Positions 1 through 9,343 are shown, counted from the first letter of the stretch. The stretch: 64,000 nt of DNA from Halobacillus salinus (GCF_004684905.1 NZ_SRJC01000005.1:1-64000); one strand, 5' to 3'. Notes: generated by a model from the sequence alone, not told the origin. Made by a program: numbers and translations.

Positions 1-815
1 TTAAGGAACTTTGTGGAGAATCTGTATCCAAATCCTTCGTTTCTTCCTTAACGGAAAAGCTTGATCCCATTGTGCGTCAGTGGGCGGAACGCCCTTTAAA
101 TACAGAATACTATCCCTATATTTTCGTTGATGCTCTCTATATTAAAGTTAGAGAACACCACAAAGTAGTATCCAAAGCGATGTATATTGCGACAGCCATT
201 AATACGAAACACGAACGAGAAGTATTAGGTATGAAAGTAGACCACGAAGAAAGCTATGAAGCTTGGAAGGAATTCTTTGAAAGACTAAAAGGAAGAGGTC
301 TCCAATCGCCAAAACTTATTATATCCGACGCTCACTCCGGATTAAAAAAGGCGATTCAAAAGGAGTTTGTGGGTACCTCTTGGCAACGATGCACGGTTCA
401 CTTCAAAAAGAACTTGATTCAATCTATGCCGAAAAAAGATATGGAAGAAGCGAAACGGGACTTGAAGAGAATCTTTGATTCGGTTTCTCCTGAAGACGCT
501 AGAGAATCCAAAGAAAAATTCATTACTCAATATAGTGATAATACTAAATTAGACAAAACTATCCGTAAATTAGAAGATGGATTTGATGATGCGATCCAGT
601 ACATGACGGAGCCGAAAGATTACCATGTGTACATTCGAAGTACGAACTCATTAGAAAGATTAAACCAAGAAATCAGACGCCGAGAACGCGTGATTCGCAT
701 ATTCCCTAACACCCAATCAGCCTTTCGTTTACTAGGGGCTGTATTGATGGATTACGTGGATATGTTAAAACTCAAACGACCTCTCTTCGTAAACAAGAAA
801 CCAGGTGGAAATTGA
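1..815 (+). pseudogene. IS256-family transposase, 3' part (start lies outside the window)
   Basis: The reading frame is open from base 3, so the visible protein is the C-terminal part of a mutator-type (IS256 family) DDE transposase whose beginning is cut off by the window edge. Visible residues fit the family: a first Asp in the FVDALYIKVR stretch, a second Asp in IISDAHSGLKKA, the CTVHFKKN zinc-like motif region, and the catalytic Glu in the SLERLNQEIRRR motif near the C-terminus. The frame has no internal stop and ends normally at TGA, so the element may be intact upstream. Labelled partial because the window cannot show whether the complete gene exists. A perfect palindrome overlaps its stop codon and an IS256-like terminal repeat lies about 80 bases further on. 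Confidence 0.88.
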
Positions 816-853
816 TTTACCGGAGGAAAGGGCCCTTTCCTCCGGTAAATCAA
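812..853. terminator. Perfect 42-bp palindrome overlapping the transposase stop codon
   Basis: Two 21-nt arms are exact reverse complements with no spacer; the left arm begins at the TTGA that carries the transposase stop codon. As RNA this would be a very stable hairpin, so it could stop transcription out of or into the element. There is no long T tract, so terminator function is an inference. Confidence 0.6.
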
Positions 854-897
854 AACTATCTTCTCAACCATATAGGTAATTTCATTGTGGATATCAA

Positions 898-922
898 TTT
901 ACACAAGATTGCGGACTTGACT
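898..922 (-). mobile_element. Probable right terminal inverted repeat of the IS256-type element
   Basis: Read on the minus strand this is AGTCAAGTCCGCAATCTTGT followed by GTAAAT, which resembles the IS256 terminal repeat pattern (a TCCG block, then a TTGTGTAAA block). It lies about 80 bases after the transposase stop, where the right end is expected. The left end and the target duplication are outside the window, so the exact boundary is not proved. The about 200 bases between here and the next gene hold only a weak imperfect hairpin near 986-1018 and a short open tail described among rejected items. Confidence 0.6.
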
Positions 923-1129
923 AAAAAGCAATTAGAAATGGCAGTTAAAGTGGTTCTCTTGGACATTTTAGAGTAAGAGACACAAAGAAAGGGCAGATAG
1001 AAAACCTATCTCACCCTTACTTAGCAAACCCCCAATTCAAAATCAGCTTCCCACGCACGTCTTTCTCCGAAATCCTTGCGTATCATAATTTTGGAAGCGT
1101 TTAAACTATAAAAAAGGAGTCATCACATC

Positions 1130-1309
1130 ATGAAAGAAATCATATTTGCATTACTTACAGGACTTGTCGTCGGCATCGTATTCGCGTTGCTGAAATTACC
1201 GATTCCAGCACCACCCGCTGCGGCAGGGGTAGTCGGAATTGTCGGTATTTATCTAGGCTTCAAGCTCGTCGCATGGGTCAGTCCTATGCTTACCCACATC
1301 ATTAAATAG
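1130..1309 (+). CDS. XapX domain small membrane protein
   Basis: A 59-residue protein preceded by a good ribosome site (AAAAAGGAG, 8 bases before ATG). It consists of two hydrophobic helices (about residues 4-22 and 31-50) joined by a proline/alanine loop, KLPIPAPPAAAG, which is the hallmark of the XapX family of unknown function. Such proteins are usually 50-75 residues, so this one looks complete. It ends just before a hairpin shared with the convergent cardiolipin synthase gene. Its role is unknown; identity to the XapX family is from recognition of the loop and topology. Confidence 0.75.
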   Translation: MKEIIFALLTGLVVGIVFALLKLPIPAPPAAAGVVGIVGIYLGFKLVAWVSPMLTHIIK

Positions 1310-1312
1310 GAA

Positions 1313-2491
1313 CTAAAGAAAAGGTCGCAGTAATACTGCGATCTTTTCGTTTATCCGCGTGCCGGCGGAGCGGTTTCTAAGCCAGTGATCGTCAAACGGA
1401 ATCGTGTCTTCGAAGTCTTCCAAATACATATCCCTCAAGTTGTCGATGAACGGTTTTTCATAAATGAACGTGTTGACTTCCTTGTTCAAGAACAAGCTTC
1501 TCCGGTCGAAGTTCGCCGTGCCTAAGTCGGCAAGCTGACCGTCTACGATCACGACTTTTGCATGATAGAATCCAGCATCGAAAAAGCCCACGTTCGCTCC
1601 TAATCGGTACAACCGGTTCAGGTAAGGGATACCTGCTTCTTTGACAAAAGGATGATCGGACTTGAGCGGCACCATAATGTACAGCTCGACGCCCCTTTGC
1701 AACGCATCCTCAAGTGCGCCCATCAACCGCTCGGTCGGGATGAAATAGGGGGTACCAATCATCAATTCTTGTTCGGCTCTATCAATCATCTCCTTCAACT
1801 CATCTTCGAGTCCTACACCGTCCGTTGCAACGATTCTGACATTCTGGGATCCTGTGTCAGGAGACTCTAAGGCCTCGATTTTCTCACCAGTAGCCAAATC
1901 CCAATCATCGAGCATGACTTCGTGCAACTCTTTCACCATACGTCCTGTGCATCTTAGGTGATAGTCGCGCCAGTCTCGGAACTTAGAGGATTGCCCGATA
2001 TAGTTTTTCCCGATGTTGAAACCGCCGACGTAACCGATCTCCCCGTCGATGATGGCAATCTTACGGTGGTTGCGGCGCTGTAGCTTGTAGAAAAGGTAAG
2101 GGAATGTCGGTACTTCAGCAAAACGGAACTCGACTCCTGCATCTTCAAGCTCCTGCCGTATCTGCTTATTCAAACGGTAGCTCCCGAGCCGGTCGGCAAG
2201 AAGACGGACTGGTACGCCTTCCTTAGCTTTATTTTTCAACACTTGCAGGAAGTTGCGACTGATGTAATCTTTGTCGATTAAGTAAAAGAACACGTCCACT
2301 TGAGTGGTGGCTTGATAGATGTCGTTGAAGAGCTTCTCATACATAGGTGAACCGTTCTTGAAAAGGGTGTAGTCTGCGGTCGTTTGTTCAAAGGATAATT
2401 TGCGGGCGTGACGATGATGCTGTCTTCTGCCCAACTTGAAATCGATCAATAAAAGGACAAAAAGAATGATGATAATTAAAACGACCATCAT
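1313..2491 (-). CDS. clsB: Cardiolipin synthase B (phospholipase D family)
   Basis: Condenses two phosphatidylglycerol molecules into cardiolipin plus glycerol at the membrane. The 392-residue protein starts with one hydrophobic N-terminal helix (about residues 4-18) and has two phospholipase D HKD motifs, HRKIAIIDG near residue 142 and HAKVVIVDG near residue 310, each followed by the expected GG..N / GTANFD loop. The ATG at 2491 is preferred over an upstream in-frame GTG because the ribosome site AGGAGGT ends 7 bases before the ATG but overlaps the GTG. Its position divergent from fadF matches B. subtilis ywjE (clsB). Cardiolipin is typically raised under salt stress in halophilic Firmicutes, but nothing here shows its regulation. 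The 3' terminator hairpin lies within the coding sequence. Confidence 0.92.
   Translation of the reverse strand: MMVVLIIIILFVLLLIDFKLGRRQHHRHARKLSFEQTTADYTLFKNGSPMYEKLFNDIYQATTQVDVFFYLIDKDYISRNFLQVLKNKAKEGVPVRLLADRLGSYRLNKQIRQELEDAGVEFRFAEVPTFPYLFYKLQRRNHRKIAIIDGEIGYVGGFNIGKNYIGQSSKFRDWRDYHLRCTGRMVKELHEVMLDDWDLATGEKIEALESPDTGSQNVRIVATDGVGLEDELKEMIDRAEQELMIGTPYFIPTERLMGALEDALQRGVELYIMVPLKSDHPFVKEAGIPYLNRLYRLGANVGFFDAGFYHAKVVIVDGQLADLGTANFDRRSLFLNKEVNTFIYEKPFIDNLRDMYLEDFEDTIPFDDHWLRNRSAGTRINEKIAVLLRPFL
1319..1346. terminator. Bidirectional terminator between xapX-type gene and clsB
   Basis: The stem AAAGGTCGCAGT / ACTGCGATCTTT (one G-T mismatch) with a 3-nt loop has T-rich sequence on the plus side and A-rich sequence on the other, as expected between convergent genes. 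It lies inside the last codons of the minus-strand cls gene, whose stop codon is only a few bases beyond. Confidence 0.7.
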
Positions 2492-2563
2492 TGGGTCCAC
2501 CTCCTAACTTTAGTATGCTTTCCCCATTCCTAATTGATTCAAAAGGAAAAAGCAGAAAACATG

Positions 2564-2593
2564 TTGACTGAATGCTCATTCATAATTTATGAT
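2564..2593 (+). promoter_or_regulatory. fadF SigA promoter with a palindromic operator in the spacer
   Basis: TTGACT and TATGAT are separated by 18 bases, a good vegetative promoter. The spacer contains TGAATG-CT-CATTCA (2569-2582), an exact inverted repeat placed where a bound repressor would block RNA polymerase. The half site resembles that of the Bacillus FadR (TetR family) fatty-acid regulon, but the spacing is shorter than the B. subtilis consensus as I remember it. A TetR gene lies downstream in the same gene run. Confidence 0.65.
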
Positions 2594-2658
2594 AGAACTA
2601 TAAGATTCAGAAAATTAGGAACCCGCGCATGCGGTCACATCAAAGAGGGGGAGAACTG

Positions 2659-4791
2659 ATGAATCCATTGTTAATCGCAAACTGGATTCTGTTCCTTGGC
2701 GTAACGATCTATGGTTTATACTTATTCGTTCGCGTCGTTCGTACACGTATCGCTTACATCAAGATGGGACGGAAATTCGAGTTTGATGGGGATTTGAAAG
2801 AACGATTACAGAGAGTATGGGTCAACGTATTCGGTCAGAAGAAATTGCTGAAAGATAAAAAGTCAGGCGCAATCCACGTCATGATGTTCTATGGCTTCCT
2901 GCTTGTACAGTTCGGGGCTATCGATTTTATTTGGAAAGGACTAGCACCTCAGTCGCACCTGCCACTGGGACCTTTCTATGAAGGGTTTGTCTTCTTCCAA
3001 GAACTTGTGACACTGACGATTTTAGTTGCTGTGATTTGGGCGTTTTATCGCCGTTATATTGAAAAGCTTGTTCGCTTGAAGCGCGGATTCAAAGCAGGAC
3101 TTGTACTTATATTCATCGGGACGCTAATGGTTTCGGTACTTGTCGGTAACGGAATGAGCCTAGTTTGGTTCGGTTATGACGGTGCCTGGACAGAACCTGT
3201 TGCGACCATTATTGCAAGCGCTTTCTACTGGGTTCCACCAGTTGTTGCAGCCACCATCTTCTATGTCATGTGGTGGGTTCACTTGCTGATACTACTTACT
3301 TTCATGGTGTACGTGCCACAATCGAAGCACGCACACTTGATTGCAGGACCAGCGAACGTTTTCTTAAGTCGCCAGGATCCACCAGGGAAATTGCAGCCGA
3401 TCGACTTTGAAATTGATGAAGAGGCTGACGAAGAAGAGGTTTCCTTCGGTGTCGGTAAAATTGAAGATTTCAATCAATTACAGATGATCGATTTCTACGC
3501 CTGCGTGGAATGTGGACGTTGTACTAACGTTTGTCCGGCGTCCGGGTCTGGTAAGATGCTGTCACCGATGGACTTAATCGTGAAGCTTCGTGATCACTTG
3601 ACTGAAAAAGGTGCGGCCGTCACAGGACAGTCTCCATGGGTTCCGGCTTACGCTTTCTCTGGAACAGAGGGGAACACGCTTGCTCAGATGGCCCGCTCTC
3701 AAGGAACGGATGAGGCGGCAGCTTCTGTAGAAGCCGTCAACAATAAGAGCTTGATTGGCGATGTCATCACGGAAGAGGAACTATGGGCATGTACGACATG
3801 CCGAAACTGTGAAGATGCGTGTCCGGTCATGAACGAACACGTCGATAAAATCATCGACCTTCGTCGTTACCTAGTCCTGACAGAAGGAAAGATGGATCCA
3901 GACGGTCAACGTGCGATGATGAACATCGAACGCCAAGGTAACCCTTGGGGTCTTTCGAAAAAGGAACGCGAAGACTGGCGTAGCCTTGATGAAGACGTAC
4001 ACATCCCGACGGTGAAAGAACTGAAGAAATCCGGAGAAGACTTCGAATACTTATTCTGGGTCAGCTCTATGGGATCATACGATAACCGCAGTCAGAAAAT
4101 CGCAATGGCTTTTGCCAAGCTGATGAACGCTGCTGGCGTCAAGTTCGCAATCCTAGGAAACAAAGAGCAGAACTCTGGAGATACGGCACGCCGGATGGGG
4201 AACGAATTCCTATTCCAAGAGCTTGCAGAGAAGAACATGAAAGAGTTCACGAAGCATGACGTGAAGAAGATCATCACGATCGACCCGCATGCTTATAACA
4301 TTTTCAAAAATGAGTACACGGACTTCGGTTTAGAAGCAGAAGTGTACCACCATACGGAAATGCTTGCGGAATGGTTGAAGGAAGGACGCCTCAAACCTGA
4401 AGGTGTCGTCAACGAGAAGATTACGTACCATGACAGTTGTTATCTAGGACGTTACAACGAAGTGTACCAGCCACCTCGTGAAGTACTGGAGATGATTCCA
4501 GGAGTCGAAGTGGTTGAAATGAAACGTAACCGTTCGAACGGCATGTGCTGTGGAGCGGGTGGCGGTATGATGTGGATGGAGGAGAAATCCGGAAACCGCG
4601 TCAACGTAGCCCGTACGGAACAAGCCCTCGAGGTCGAGCCGACGATGATCTCAAGCGGCTGCCCATTCTGCCTGACGATGCTATCCGACGGGACGAAGGC
4701 AAAAGAGGTAGAAGAAGAAGTGAGCACAATGGATATCGCAGAAATTCTTGCGAAATCCATGTTCGAAAACACAGGGGAAAAGACCGCTTAA
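2659..4791 (+). CDS. fadF: Membrane Fe-S reductase, probable ETF:menaquinone oxidoreductase
   Basis: Matches the YwjF/FadF family (DUF224-type), shown in anaerobes to pass electrons from electron-transfer flavoprotein to methylmenaquinone. About 250 N-terminal residues form several membrane helices, then two ferredoxin-type motifs bind Fe-S clusters: CVECGRCTNVCP near residue 280 and CTTCRNCEDACP near 377. The C-terminal half carries CCG-domain sequences, with HDSCYLGR near 590 and MCCGAGGG near 629. The first CCG-like repeat lacks its cysteines, as in B. subtilis YwjF. The ATG at 2659 follows AGAGGGGGAG, and an earlier in-frame ATG at 2629 has no ribosome site. Next to acyl-CoA dehydrogenases, it would feed beta-oxidation electrons into the quinone pool. 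The exact acceptor is inference. Confidence 0.85.
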   Translation: MNPLLIANWILFLGVTIYGLYLFVRVVRTRIAYIKMGRKFEFDGDLKERLQRVWVNVFGQKKLLKDKKSGAIHVMMFYGFLLVQFGAIDFIWKGLAPQSHLPLGPFYEGFVFFQELVTLTILVAVIWAFYRRYIEKLVRLKRGFKAGLVLIFIGTLMVSVLVGNGMSLVWFGYDGAWTEPVATIIASAFYWVPPVVAATIFYVMWWVHLLILLTFMVYVPQSKHAHLIAGPANVFLSRQDPPGKLQPIDFEIDEEADEEEVSFGVGKIEDFNQLQMIDFYACVECGRCTNVCPASGSGKMLSPMDLIVKLRDHLTEKGAAVTGQSPWVPAYAFSGTEGNTLAQMARSQGTDEAAASVEAVNNKSLIGDVITEEELWACTTCRNCEDACPVMNEHVDKIIDLRRYLVLTEGKMDPDGQRAMMNIERQGNPWGLSKKEREDWRSLDEDVHIPTVKELKKSGEDFEYLFWVSSMGSYDNRSQKIAMAFAKLMNAAGVKFAILGNKEQNSGDTARRMGNEFLFQELAEKNMKEFTKHDVKKIITIDPHAYNIFKNEYTDFGLEAEVYHHTEMLAEWLKEGRLKPEGVVNEKITYHDSCYLGRYNEVYQPPREVLEMIPGVEVVEMKRNRSNGMCCGAGGGMMWMEEKSGNRVNVARTEQALEVEPTMISSGCPFCLTMLSDGTKAKEVEEEVSTMDIAEILAKSMFENTGEKTA

Positions 4792-4861
4792 GCAAAGGGA
4801 TTAGAGCGGAATACACCTTACCATTTAATTAAACTAAAATTAAAAATAGTAGAAAAATTAT

Positions 4862-4893
4862 GGAAAGTGTACGCGATATTCGGTACACTTTCC
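4862..4893 (+). terminator. Hairpin between fadF and the thiolase gene
   Basis: An exact 11-bp stem, GGAAAGTGTAC / GTACACTTTCC, with a 10-base loop. Only a short T-rich tail follows, so it may be a partial terminator or processing site separating fadF from the downstream catabolic genes. Confidence 0.55.
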
Positions 4894-4905
4894 TTATGAA
4901 GCGAA

Positions 4906-4923
4906 ATTGAGCGAGCGTTCAAT
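4906..4923. promoter_or_regulatory. Near-perfect 18-bp palindrome, candidate TetR-type operator
   Basis: ATTGAGCGAGCGTTCAAT is an inverted repeat with mismatched pairs only at positions 6/13 and at the centre. Its inner 14 bases (TGAGCGAGCGTTCA) share the pattern TGARYGNNCRTTCA with the palindrome in the fadF promoter. The shared pattern suggests one repressor acts at both places. Confidence 0.5.
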
Positions 4924-4932
4924 CGTCAATTT

Positions 4933-4946
4933 TGTAAGCGTTATCA
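4933..4946 (+). promoter_or_regulatory. Catabolite-responsive element (cre) before the thiolase
   Basis: TGTAAGCGTTATCA fits the Gram-positive cre consensus TGWAAGCGNTNWCA at every fixed position. It lies 7 bases before the ribosome site GAGGAGGAAC, a position from which CcpA usually represses by roadblock. Confidence 0.7.
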
Positions 4947-4964
4947 ATAAGAGGAGGAACCAAC

Positions 4965-6152
4965 ATGCGTAAGACTGTAATTGTAGATGGAGCCCGTACA
5001 CCTTTTGGTAAATTTGGAGGATCTCTTGCCCCGCTGACAGCGGTACAGCTAGGTGGAATAGCAATTAAAGAAGCACTGAAACGAAGTGGCGTAAGTCCAG
5101 AAGACGTTGGAGAAGTCATCATGGGTACCGTTCTTCAAGGTGGGCAAGGACAGCTTCCTTCCCGTCAGGCTTCAAGAGAAGCAGGTATTCCATGGGACGT
5201 TAAAACGGAAACAATCAACAAAGTCTGCGCTTCCGGAATGCGGAGTGTGACGATGGCGGATCAGTTCATCCGACTCGGTGAAGAAGACATCATCGTTGCC
5301 GGCGGTATGGAAAGCATGAGCAATGCACCTTACTTCATGCCGAAAGCACGCTGGGGTCTGCGCATGGGGGATGCTCCTGTCAAAGATATGATGGTGCATG
5401 ATGGCCTGACGTGTTCTTTTGAAAATGTACACATGGGCAATTACGGAAACCGTACTGCTGAAGAACTCGAAATCACGCGTGAAGCTCAAGATGAATGGGC
5501 ATACCGCAGTCATCAGCGCGCAGTGAAAGCGATAGAAGACGGCACAATGGCAAGTGAAATCACTGCTGTTGAAGTACCTCAGCGCAAGGGCGATCCGCTT
5601 GTTGTCGATCAAGATGAGGCGCCTCGCAAGAATACAACGGTGGAAGCTCTAGCGAAACTCCGTCCTGTTTTTGACCCGAAAGGAACGATCACAGCTGGTA
5701 ACGCACCAGGCGTAAACGACGGAGCGTGCGCAATGTTGATGATGTCAGATGAGAAGGCGGAACAGGTTGGAGCGACTCCTTTAGCCACTATCCTTGCTCA
5801 CGACGAAATCGCAGTAGAGGCACAGGACTTCCCGCAGACACCGGGACTAGTCATTAATAAAATCTTAGAAAAAGCAGGAAAATCCATAGAAGAAATCGAT
5901 CTGTTCGAAGTGAACGAAGCATTCGCAGCTGTTTCCTTGGCTAGTGGGAAAATCGCAGGTCTCGATCCGGAAAAAGTGAATGTGAACGGTGGAGCTGTTG
6001 CGCTAGGCCACCCGATCGGCGCAAGTGGAGCTAGAATTCTACTGACGCTTGCTTACGAACTGAAACGTCGCGGCGGCGGACTAGGTATTGCAGCGATTTG
6101 CTCCGGCGGGGGTCAAGGCGACGCAGTCTTGATCGAAGTACCGAAACAATAA
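4965..6152 (+). CDS. Acetyl-CoA C-acetyltransferase (thiolase)
   Basis: Cleaves or forms acetoacetyl-CoA/3-ketoacyl-CoA using coenzyme A. The 395-residue length is standard. The nucleophilic Cys lies in [11 protein letters not shown] near residue 88, the [10 protein letters not shown] histidine motif near 350, and the second catalytic Cys in CSGGGQGDA near 380. The start is fixed by GAGGAGG eight bases before ATG. It is followed 17 bases later by 3-hydroxybutyryl-CoA dehydrogenase and then two acyl-CoA dehydrogenases, so it forms the last step of short-chain beta-oxidation here. Transcription is probably limited by the upstream cre site. Chain-length preference cannot be read from the sequence. 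Confidence 0.9.
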   Translation: MRKTVIVDGARTPFGKFGGSLAPLTAVQLGGIAIKEALKRSGVSPEDVGEVIMGTVLQGGQGQLPSRQASREAGIPWDVKTETINKVCASGMRSVTMADQFIRLGEEDIIVAGGMESMSNAPYFMPKARWGLRMGDAPVKDMMVHDGLTCSFENVHMGNYGNRTAEELEITREAQDEWAYRSHQRAVKAIEDGTMASEITAVEVPQRKGDPLVVDQDEAPRKNTTVEALAKLRPVFDPKGTITAGNAPGVNDGACAMLMMSDEKAEQVGATPLATILAHDEIAVEAQDFPQTPGLVINKILEKAGKSIEEIDLFEVNEAFAAVSLASGKIAGLDPEKVNVNGGAVALGHPIGASGARILLTLAYELKRRGGGLGIAAICSGGGQGDAVLIEVPKQ

Positions 6153-6169
6153 CGAAGGGAGAGGTGAAC

Positions 6170-7021
6170 ATGGAAATCAAACAAGTAATGGTCATCGGCG
6201 CAGGGCAGATGGGTGCAGGTATTGCGCAAGTCTTCGCTCAAGCCGGTTTATCCGTAAAGCTGAACGATATGAAGCAGGAAGCACTGGACAAAGGATTAGC
6301 AGGCATCGAAAAACGCCTCGCCCGTGCTGTAGAAAAAGGAAAGATGACAGAGGAAGAGCAGAAAGAGGCCTTCCACCGATTATCAGGTACAACGAATATC
6401 GAGGATGCTTCAGACTGTGATCTTGTCATCGAAGCGGTAGTGGAAAACATGGATGTGAAAGAACAGGTTTTCAAGCGTCTTGATGAAGTGACGCCGGCAC
6501 ACGCGATTTTAGCTACCAATACATCATCGCTACCGATTACCGAAATAGCGGCGGTCACTAACCGCCCGTCACAAGTCATCGGCATGCACTTCATGAACCC
6601 CGTTCCTGTCATGAAGCTCGTGGAGGTCATCCGTGCGATTCAAACAAGTGATGAGACGTATCAAGCGATTGAAGATATGACGAAGCAATTGAATAAAGTA
6701 CCGGTCGAAGTGAACGACTTCCCAGGATTCGTTTCGAACCGTATTCTGATGCCGATGATCAACGAGGCGATCTATACGGTTTATGAAGGTGTAGCTTCAC
6801 CTGAAGACGTCGATTCTGTCATGAAGCTCGGAATGAACCACCCGATGGGACCACTCACGCTGGCTGACTTCATCGGACTGGATACGTGTCTTTATATTAT
6901 GGAAGTTCTCCACGAAGGATTTGGAGACAGCAAATACCGCCCTTGTCCATTGCTTCGCCAATACGTCAAGGCTGGCTGGCTTGGTAAAAAGTCAGGAAGA
7001 GGGTTTTACATCTACGAATAA
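6170..7021 (+). CDS. hbd: 3-hydroxybutyryl-CoA dehydrogenase
   Basis: NAD(P)-dependent oxidation of 3-hydroxyacyl-CoA to 3-ketoacyl-CoA. The 283-residue length is typical of the stand-alone enzyme. The N-terminus has the Rossmann motif [13 protein letters not shown] at residues 7-19; the catalytic His lies in [15 protein letters not shown] near residue 140, and the C-terminal dimerisation domain carries [16 protein letters not shown]. The ATG at 6170 was chosen because GAAGGGAGAGGTG lies directly before it and the protein then begins right at the Rossmann fold. It sits between thiolase and acyl-CoA dehydrogenase genes with spacings of about 20 bases, so it is co-transcribed. Confidence 0.92.
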   Translation: MEIKQVMVIGAGQMGAGIAQVFAQAGLSVKLNDMKQEALDKGLAGIEKRLARAVEKGKMTEEEQKEAFHRLSGTTNIEDASDCDLVIEAVVENMDVKEQVFKRLDEVTPAHAILATNTSSLPITEIAAVTNRPSQVIGMHFMNPVPVMKLVEVIRAIQTSDETYQAIEDMTKQLNKVPVEVNDFPGFVSNRILMPMINEAIYTVYEGVASPEDVDSVMKLGMNHPMGPLTLADFIGLDTCLYIMEVLHEGFGDSKYRPCPLLRQYVKAGWLGKKSGRGFYIYE

Positions 7022-7042
7022 CTGGTGAAGGAGAGAGGGTCA

Positions 7043-8188
7043 ATGCAGTTAAAGTTTACAGATGAGCAAGAAATGATGCGCAAAATGGTTCGTGATTTTG
7101 CTGAAAAGGAAGTCGCTCCTGCGGTGGAACGTATGGAAAAGGAAGACCGTTTCCCGGAGGAATTGATCCCGAAAATGGGTGAGCTCGGTCTGATGGGAAT
7201 TCCGATTCCTGAAAAGTATGGTGGTGCGGAAATGGACTACACATCCTATATCATCGCTATCCACGAACTGTCCAAAGTGAGCGCGACAATCGGTGTGATT
7301 TTATCCGTTCACACATCCGTCGGTACGAATCCGATTCTCTATTTCGGTACAGAGGAACAAAAACAGAAATACTTACCGAAGCTCGCTTCTGGCGAATATC
7401 TAGGTGCTTTTGCCTTAACCGAACCAAGCGCAGGTTCTGACGCAAGCAGCTTGAAGACGCGTGCTGTCCGTGATGGCGATCATTACGTACTCAATGGATC
7501 GAAAGTGTTTATCACTAACGGTGGGAACGCGGATACATTCATCGTATTTGCACGGACGAACCAAGAGGAGCACAACGGCAAGGGCTTGAGTGCCTTCATC
7601 GTCGAGCGTGACACACCTGGGTTCTCGGTCGGGAAAGCTGAGAAGAAGATGGGGCTGCACGGATCGAGTACCGTTTCTCTCAATTTCGACCAGTGCAAAG
7701 TGCCGGCTGAACAGCTGCTTGGGGAGGAAGGCGAAGGGTATAAAATCGCCTTGGCTAACTTGAATATCGGTCGGATCGGAATCGCTGCCCAATCCTTAGG
7801 CATTGCAGAAGCGGCTTTAGAACAGTCTATCGCTTATGCAAAAGAGCGCGAACAGTTCGGCAAGCCGATTGCCAAGCTCCAAGGCATCTCCTTCAAGCTC
7901 GCCGACATGGCGACAGCTGTCGAATCTTCTAAACTATTAACTTATAATGCTGCTTCTCTCCAAGGTGCAGGTAAGCCTTGCGCGAAAGAAGCATCCATGG
8001 CGAAACTGTTCGCTTCGAAAACAGCCGTCGATACGGCCATCGAGGCGGTCCAAGTTCACGGTGGATACGGATACACGGAGGACTATGATGTAGAGCGGTT
8101 CTTCCGCGATGCGAAAGTATGCGAAATCTATGAAGGAACGAGCGAAATTCAACGTATTGTCATTGCCAATCAACTGATCAGAGACTAA
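7043..8188 (+). CDS. Acyl-CoA dehydrogenase (short-chain type)
   Basis: FAD enzyme introducing the alpha-beta double bond in acyl-CoA and passing electrons to ETF. The 381-residue protein shows the family signatures GAFALTEPSAGSDASS (near residue 125), the FAD/substrate loop FITNGGNADTFIVFART, and the C-terminal [35 protein letters not shown], with the catalytic Glu just before GTSE. The start follows GGAGAGAGG. It is a paralogue of the next gene, with similar length and motifs but clearly different N-terminal and substrate-region residues. Of the two, this one looks more like butyryl-CoA dehydrogenase; that choice is tentative. Confidence 0.88.
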   Translation: MQLKFTDEQEMMRKMVRDFAEKEVAPAVERMEKEDRFPEELIPKMGELGLMGIPIPEKYGGAEMDYTSYIIAIHELSKVSATIGVILSVHTSVGTNPILYFGTEEQKQKYLPKLASGEYLGAFALTEPSAGSDASSLKTRAVRDGDHYVLNGSKVFITNGGNADTFIVFARTNQEEHNGKGLSAFIVERDTPGFSVGKAEKKMGLHGSSTVSLNFDQCKVPAEQLLGEEGEGYKIALANLNIGRIGIAAQSLGIAEAALEQSIAYAKEREQFGKPIAKLQGISFKLADMATAVESSKLLTYNAASLQGAGKPCAKEASMAKLFASKTAVDTAIEAVQVHGGYGYTEDYDVERFFRDAKVCEIYEGTSEIQRIVIANQLIRD

Positions 8189-8200
8189 GGGGGATCTACC

Positions 8201-9343
8201 GTGAATTTTACATTAACTGAAGAACAGGAAATGCTGAGAAAAATGGTGCGCGACTTCGCCAAAAATGAAGTCGAACCGACCGCTGCAGAGCGTGATGAGG
8301 AAGAACGCTTCGACCGTGAGATTTTTGACAAGATGGCAGAACTAGGTTTGACGGGTATTCCGTGGCCGGAAGATTACAGCGGAATTGGATCGGACTTCGT
8401 CAGTTACGTCATTGCCGTCGAAGAACTATCACGTGTCTGCGCTTCAACCGGCGTAACGCTATCCGCTCACATTTCACTTGCCAGCTGGCCGATCTACAAG
8501 TTCGGAAATGAAGAACAGAAGAAGAAATACTTATCTCAACTCGCTTCAGGCGAAAAGCTAGGAGCTTACGCATTATCAGAACCTGGGGCTGGAAGTGATG
8601 TTTCCTCTATGCGTACCGTTGCTCAGTTGGAAGGCGATCACTATATCCTGAATGGGAACAAAGTGTGGATTACAAATGGTGGCGTCGGGGACCTTTATGT
8701 CGTGTTCGCCAAGACAGATCAAGAAGCAGGGAACCGCGGTATCAGCGCGTTTATCGTGGAAAAAGGAACACCAGGATTCTCCTTCGGTAAAAAAGAGAAG
8801 AAGCTTGGCATCCGTTCCTCTCCGACAACAGAATTGATTTTCGAAGATTGCAAGATTCCGAAAGAAAATCTGCTTGGTGAAGAAGGAGAAGGGTTCAAAA
8901 TTGCTATGATGACGCTGGATGGCGGTCGTAATGGCATCGCTGCCCAAGCTGTTGGTATCGCACAGGGTGCACTCGATGAGTCGGTGTCCTACGCCAAAGA
9001 ACGCGAGCAATTCGGTAAGCCGATTGCGAAACTGCAAGGGATCTCCTTCAAACTTGCAGACATGGCGACTGAAATTGAAGCAGCGAGATTGCTGACTTAC
9101 CAAGCGGCATACCTAGAATCGGAAGGCCTTCCATATTCCAAGGCTTCTGCAATGGCGAAACTGTTTGCAGGAGACGCTGCAATGCGCATTACAACAGAAG
9201 CGGTCCAAGTTCACGGCGGATACGGTTATACGAAAGACTATCCGGTCGAGCGCTACATGCGTGATGCGAAGATTACCCAGATCTACGAAGGTACCCAGGA
9301 AATCCAACGTCTTGTCATTGGACGGATGGTTACAAAAGATTAA
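8201..9343 (+). CDS. acdA: Acyl-CoA dehydrogenase AcdA
   Basis: Closely resembles B. subtilis AcdA, the partner of fadF at the equivalent locus, including the N-terminal [20 protein letters not shown] region and the C-terminal [19 protein letters not shown]. It has 380 residues, the normal length. The Glu base sits in [10 protein letters not shown] near the C-terminus. It starts with GTG seven bases after AGGGGGAT and lies 12 bases after the preceding dehydrogenase. Together with FadF it would complete the electron path acyl-CoA to ETF to menaquinone. With IcmF downstream, isobutyryl- or butyryl-CoA are plausible substrates. Confidence 0.9.
   Translation: MNFTLTEEQEMLRKMVRDFAKNEVEPTAAERDEEERFDREIFDKMAELGLTGIPWPEDYSGIGSDFVSYVIAVEELSRVCASTGVTLSAHISLASWPIYKFGNEEQKKKYLSQLASGEKLGAYALSEPGAGSDVSSMRTVAQLEGDHYILNGNKVWITNGGVGDLYVVFAKTDQEAGNRGISAFIVEKGTPGFSFGKKEKKLGIRSSPTTELIFEDCKIPKENLLGEEGEGFKIAMMTLDGGRNGIAAQAVGIAQGALDESVSYAKEREQFGKPIAKLQGISFKLADMATEIEAARLLTYQAAYLESEGLPYSKASAMAKLFAGDAAMRITTEAVQVHGGYGYTKDYPVERYMRDAKITQIYEGTQEIQRLVIGRMVTKD

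Noticed and set aside
860-976. Open frame ending ...HKIADLTKKQLEMAVKVVLLDILE across the IS256 terminal repeat
   Set aside because: It has no start codon with a ribosome site and reads through the element end, so it may be the tail of an interrupted gene or chance. Not enough to call.
4545-4832. 95-residue plus-strand frame inside the end of fadF
   Set aside because: It lies in another frame of the conserved CCG domain of fadF, with no homology and no ribosome site.
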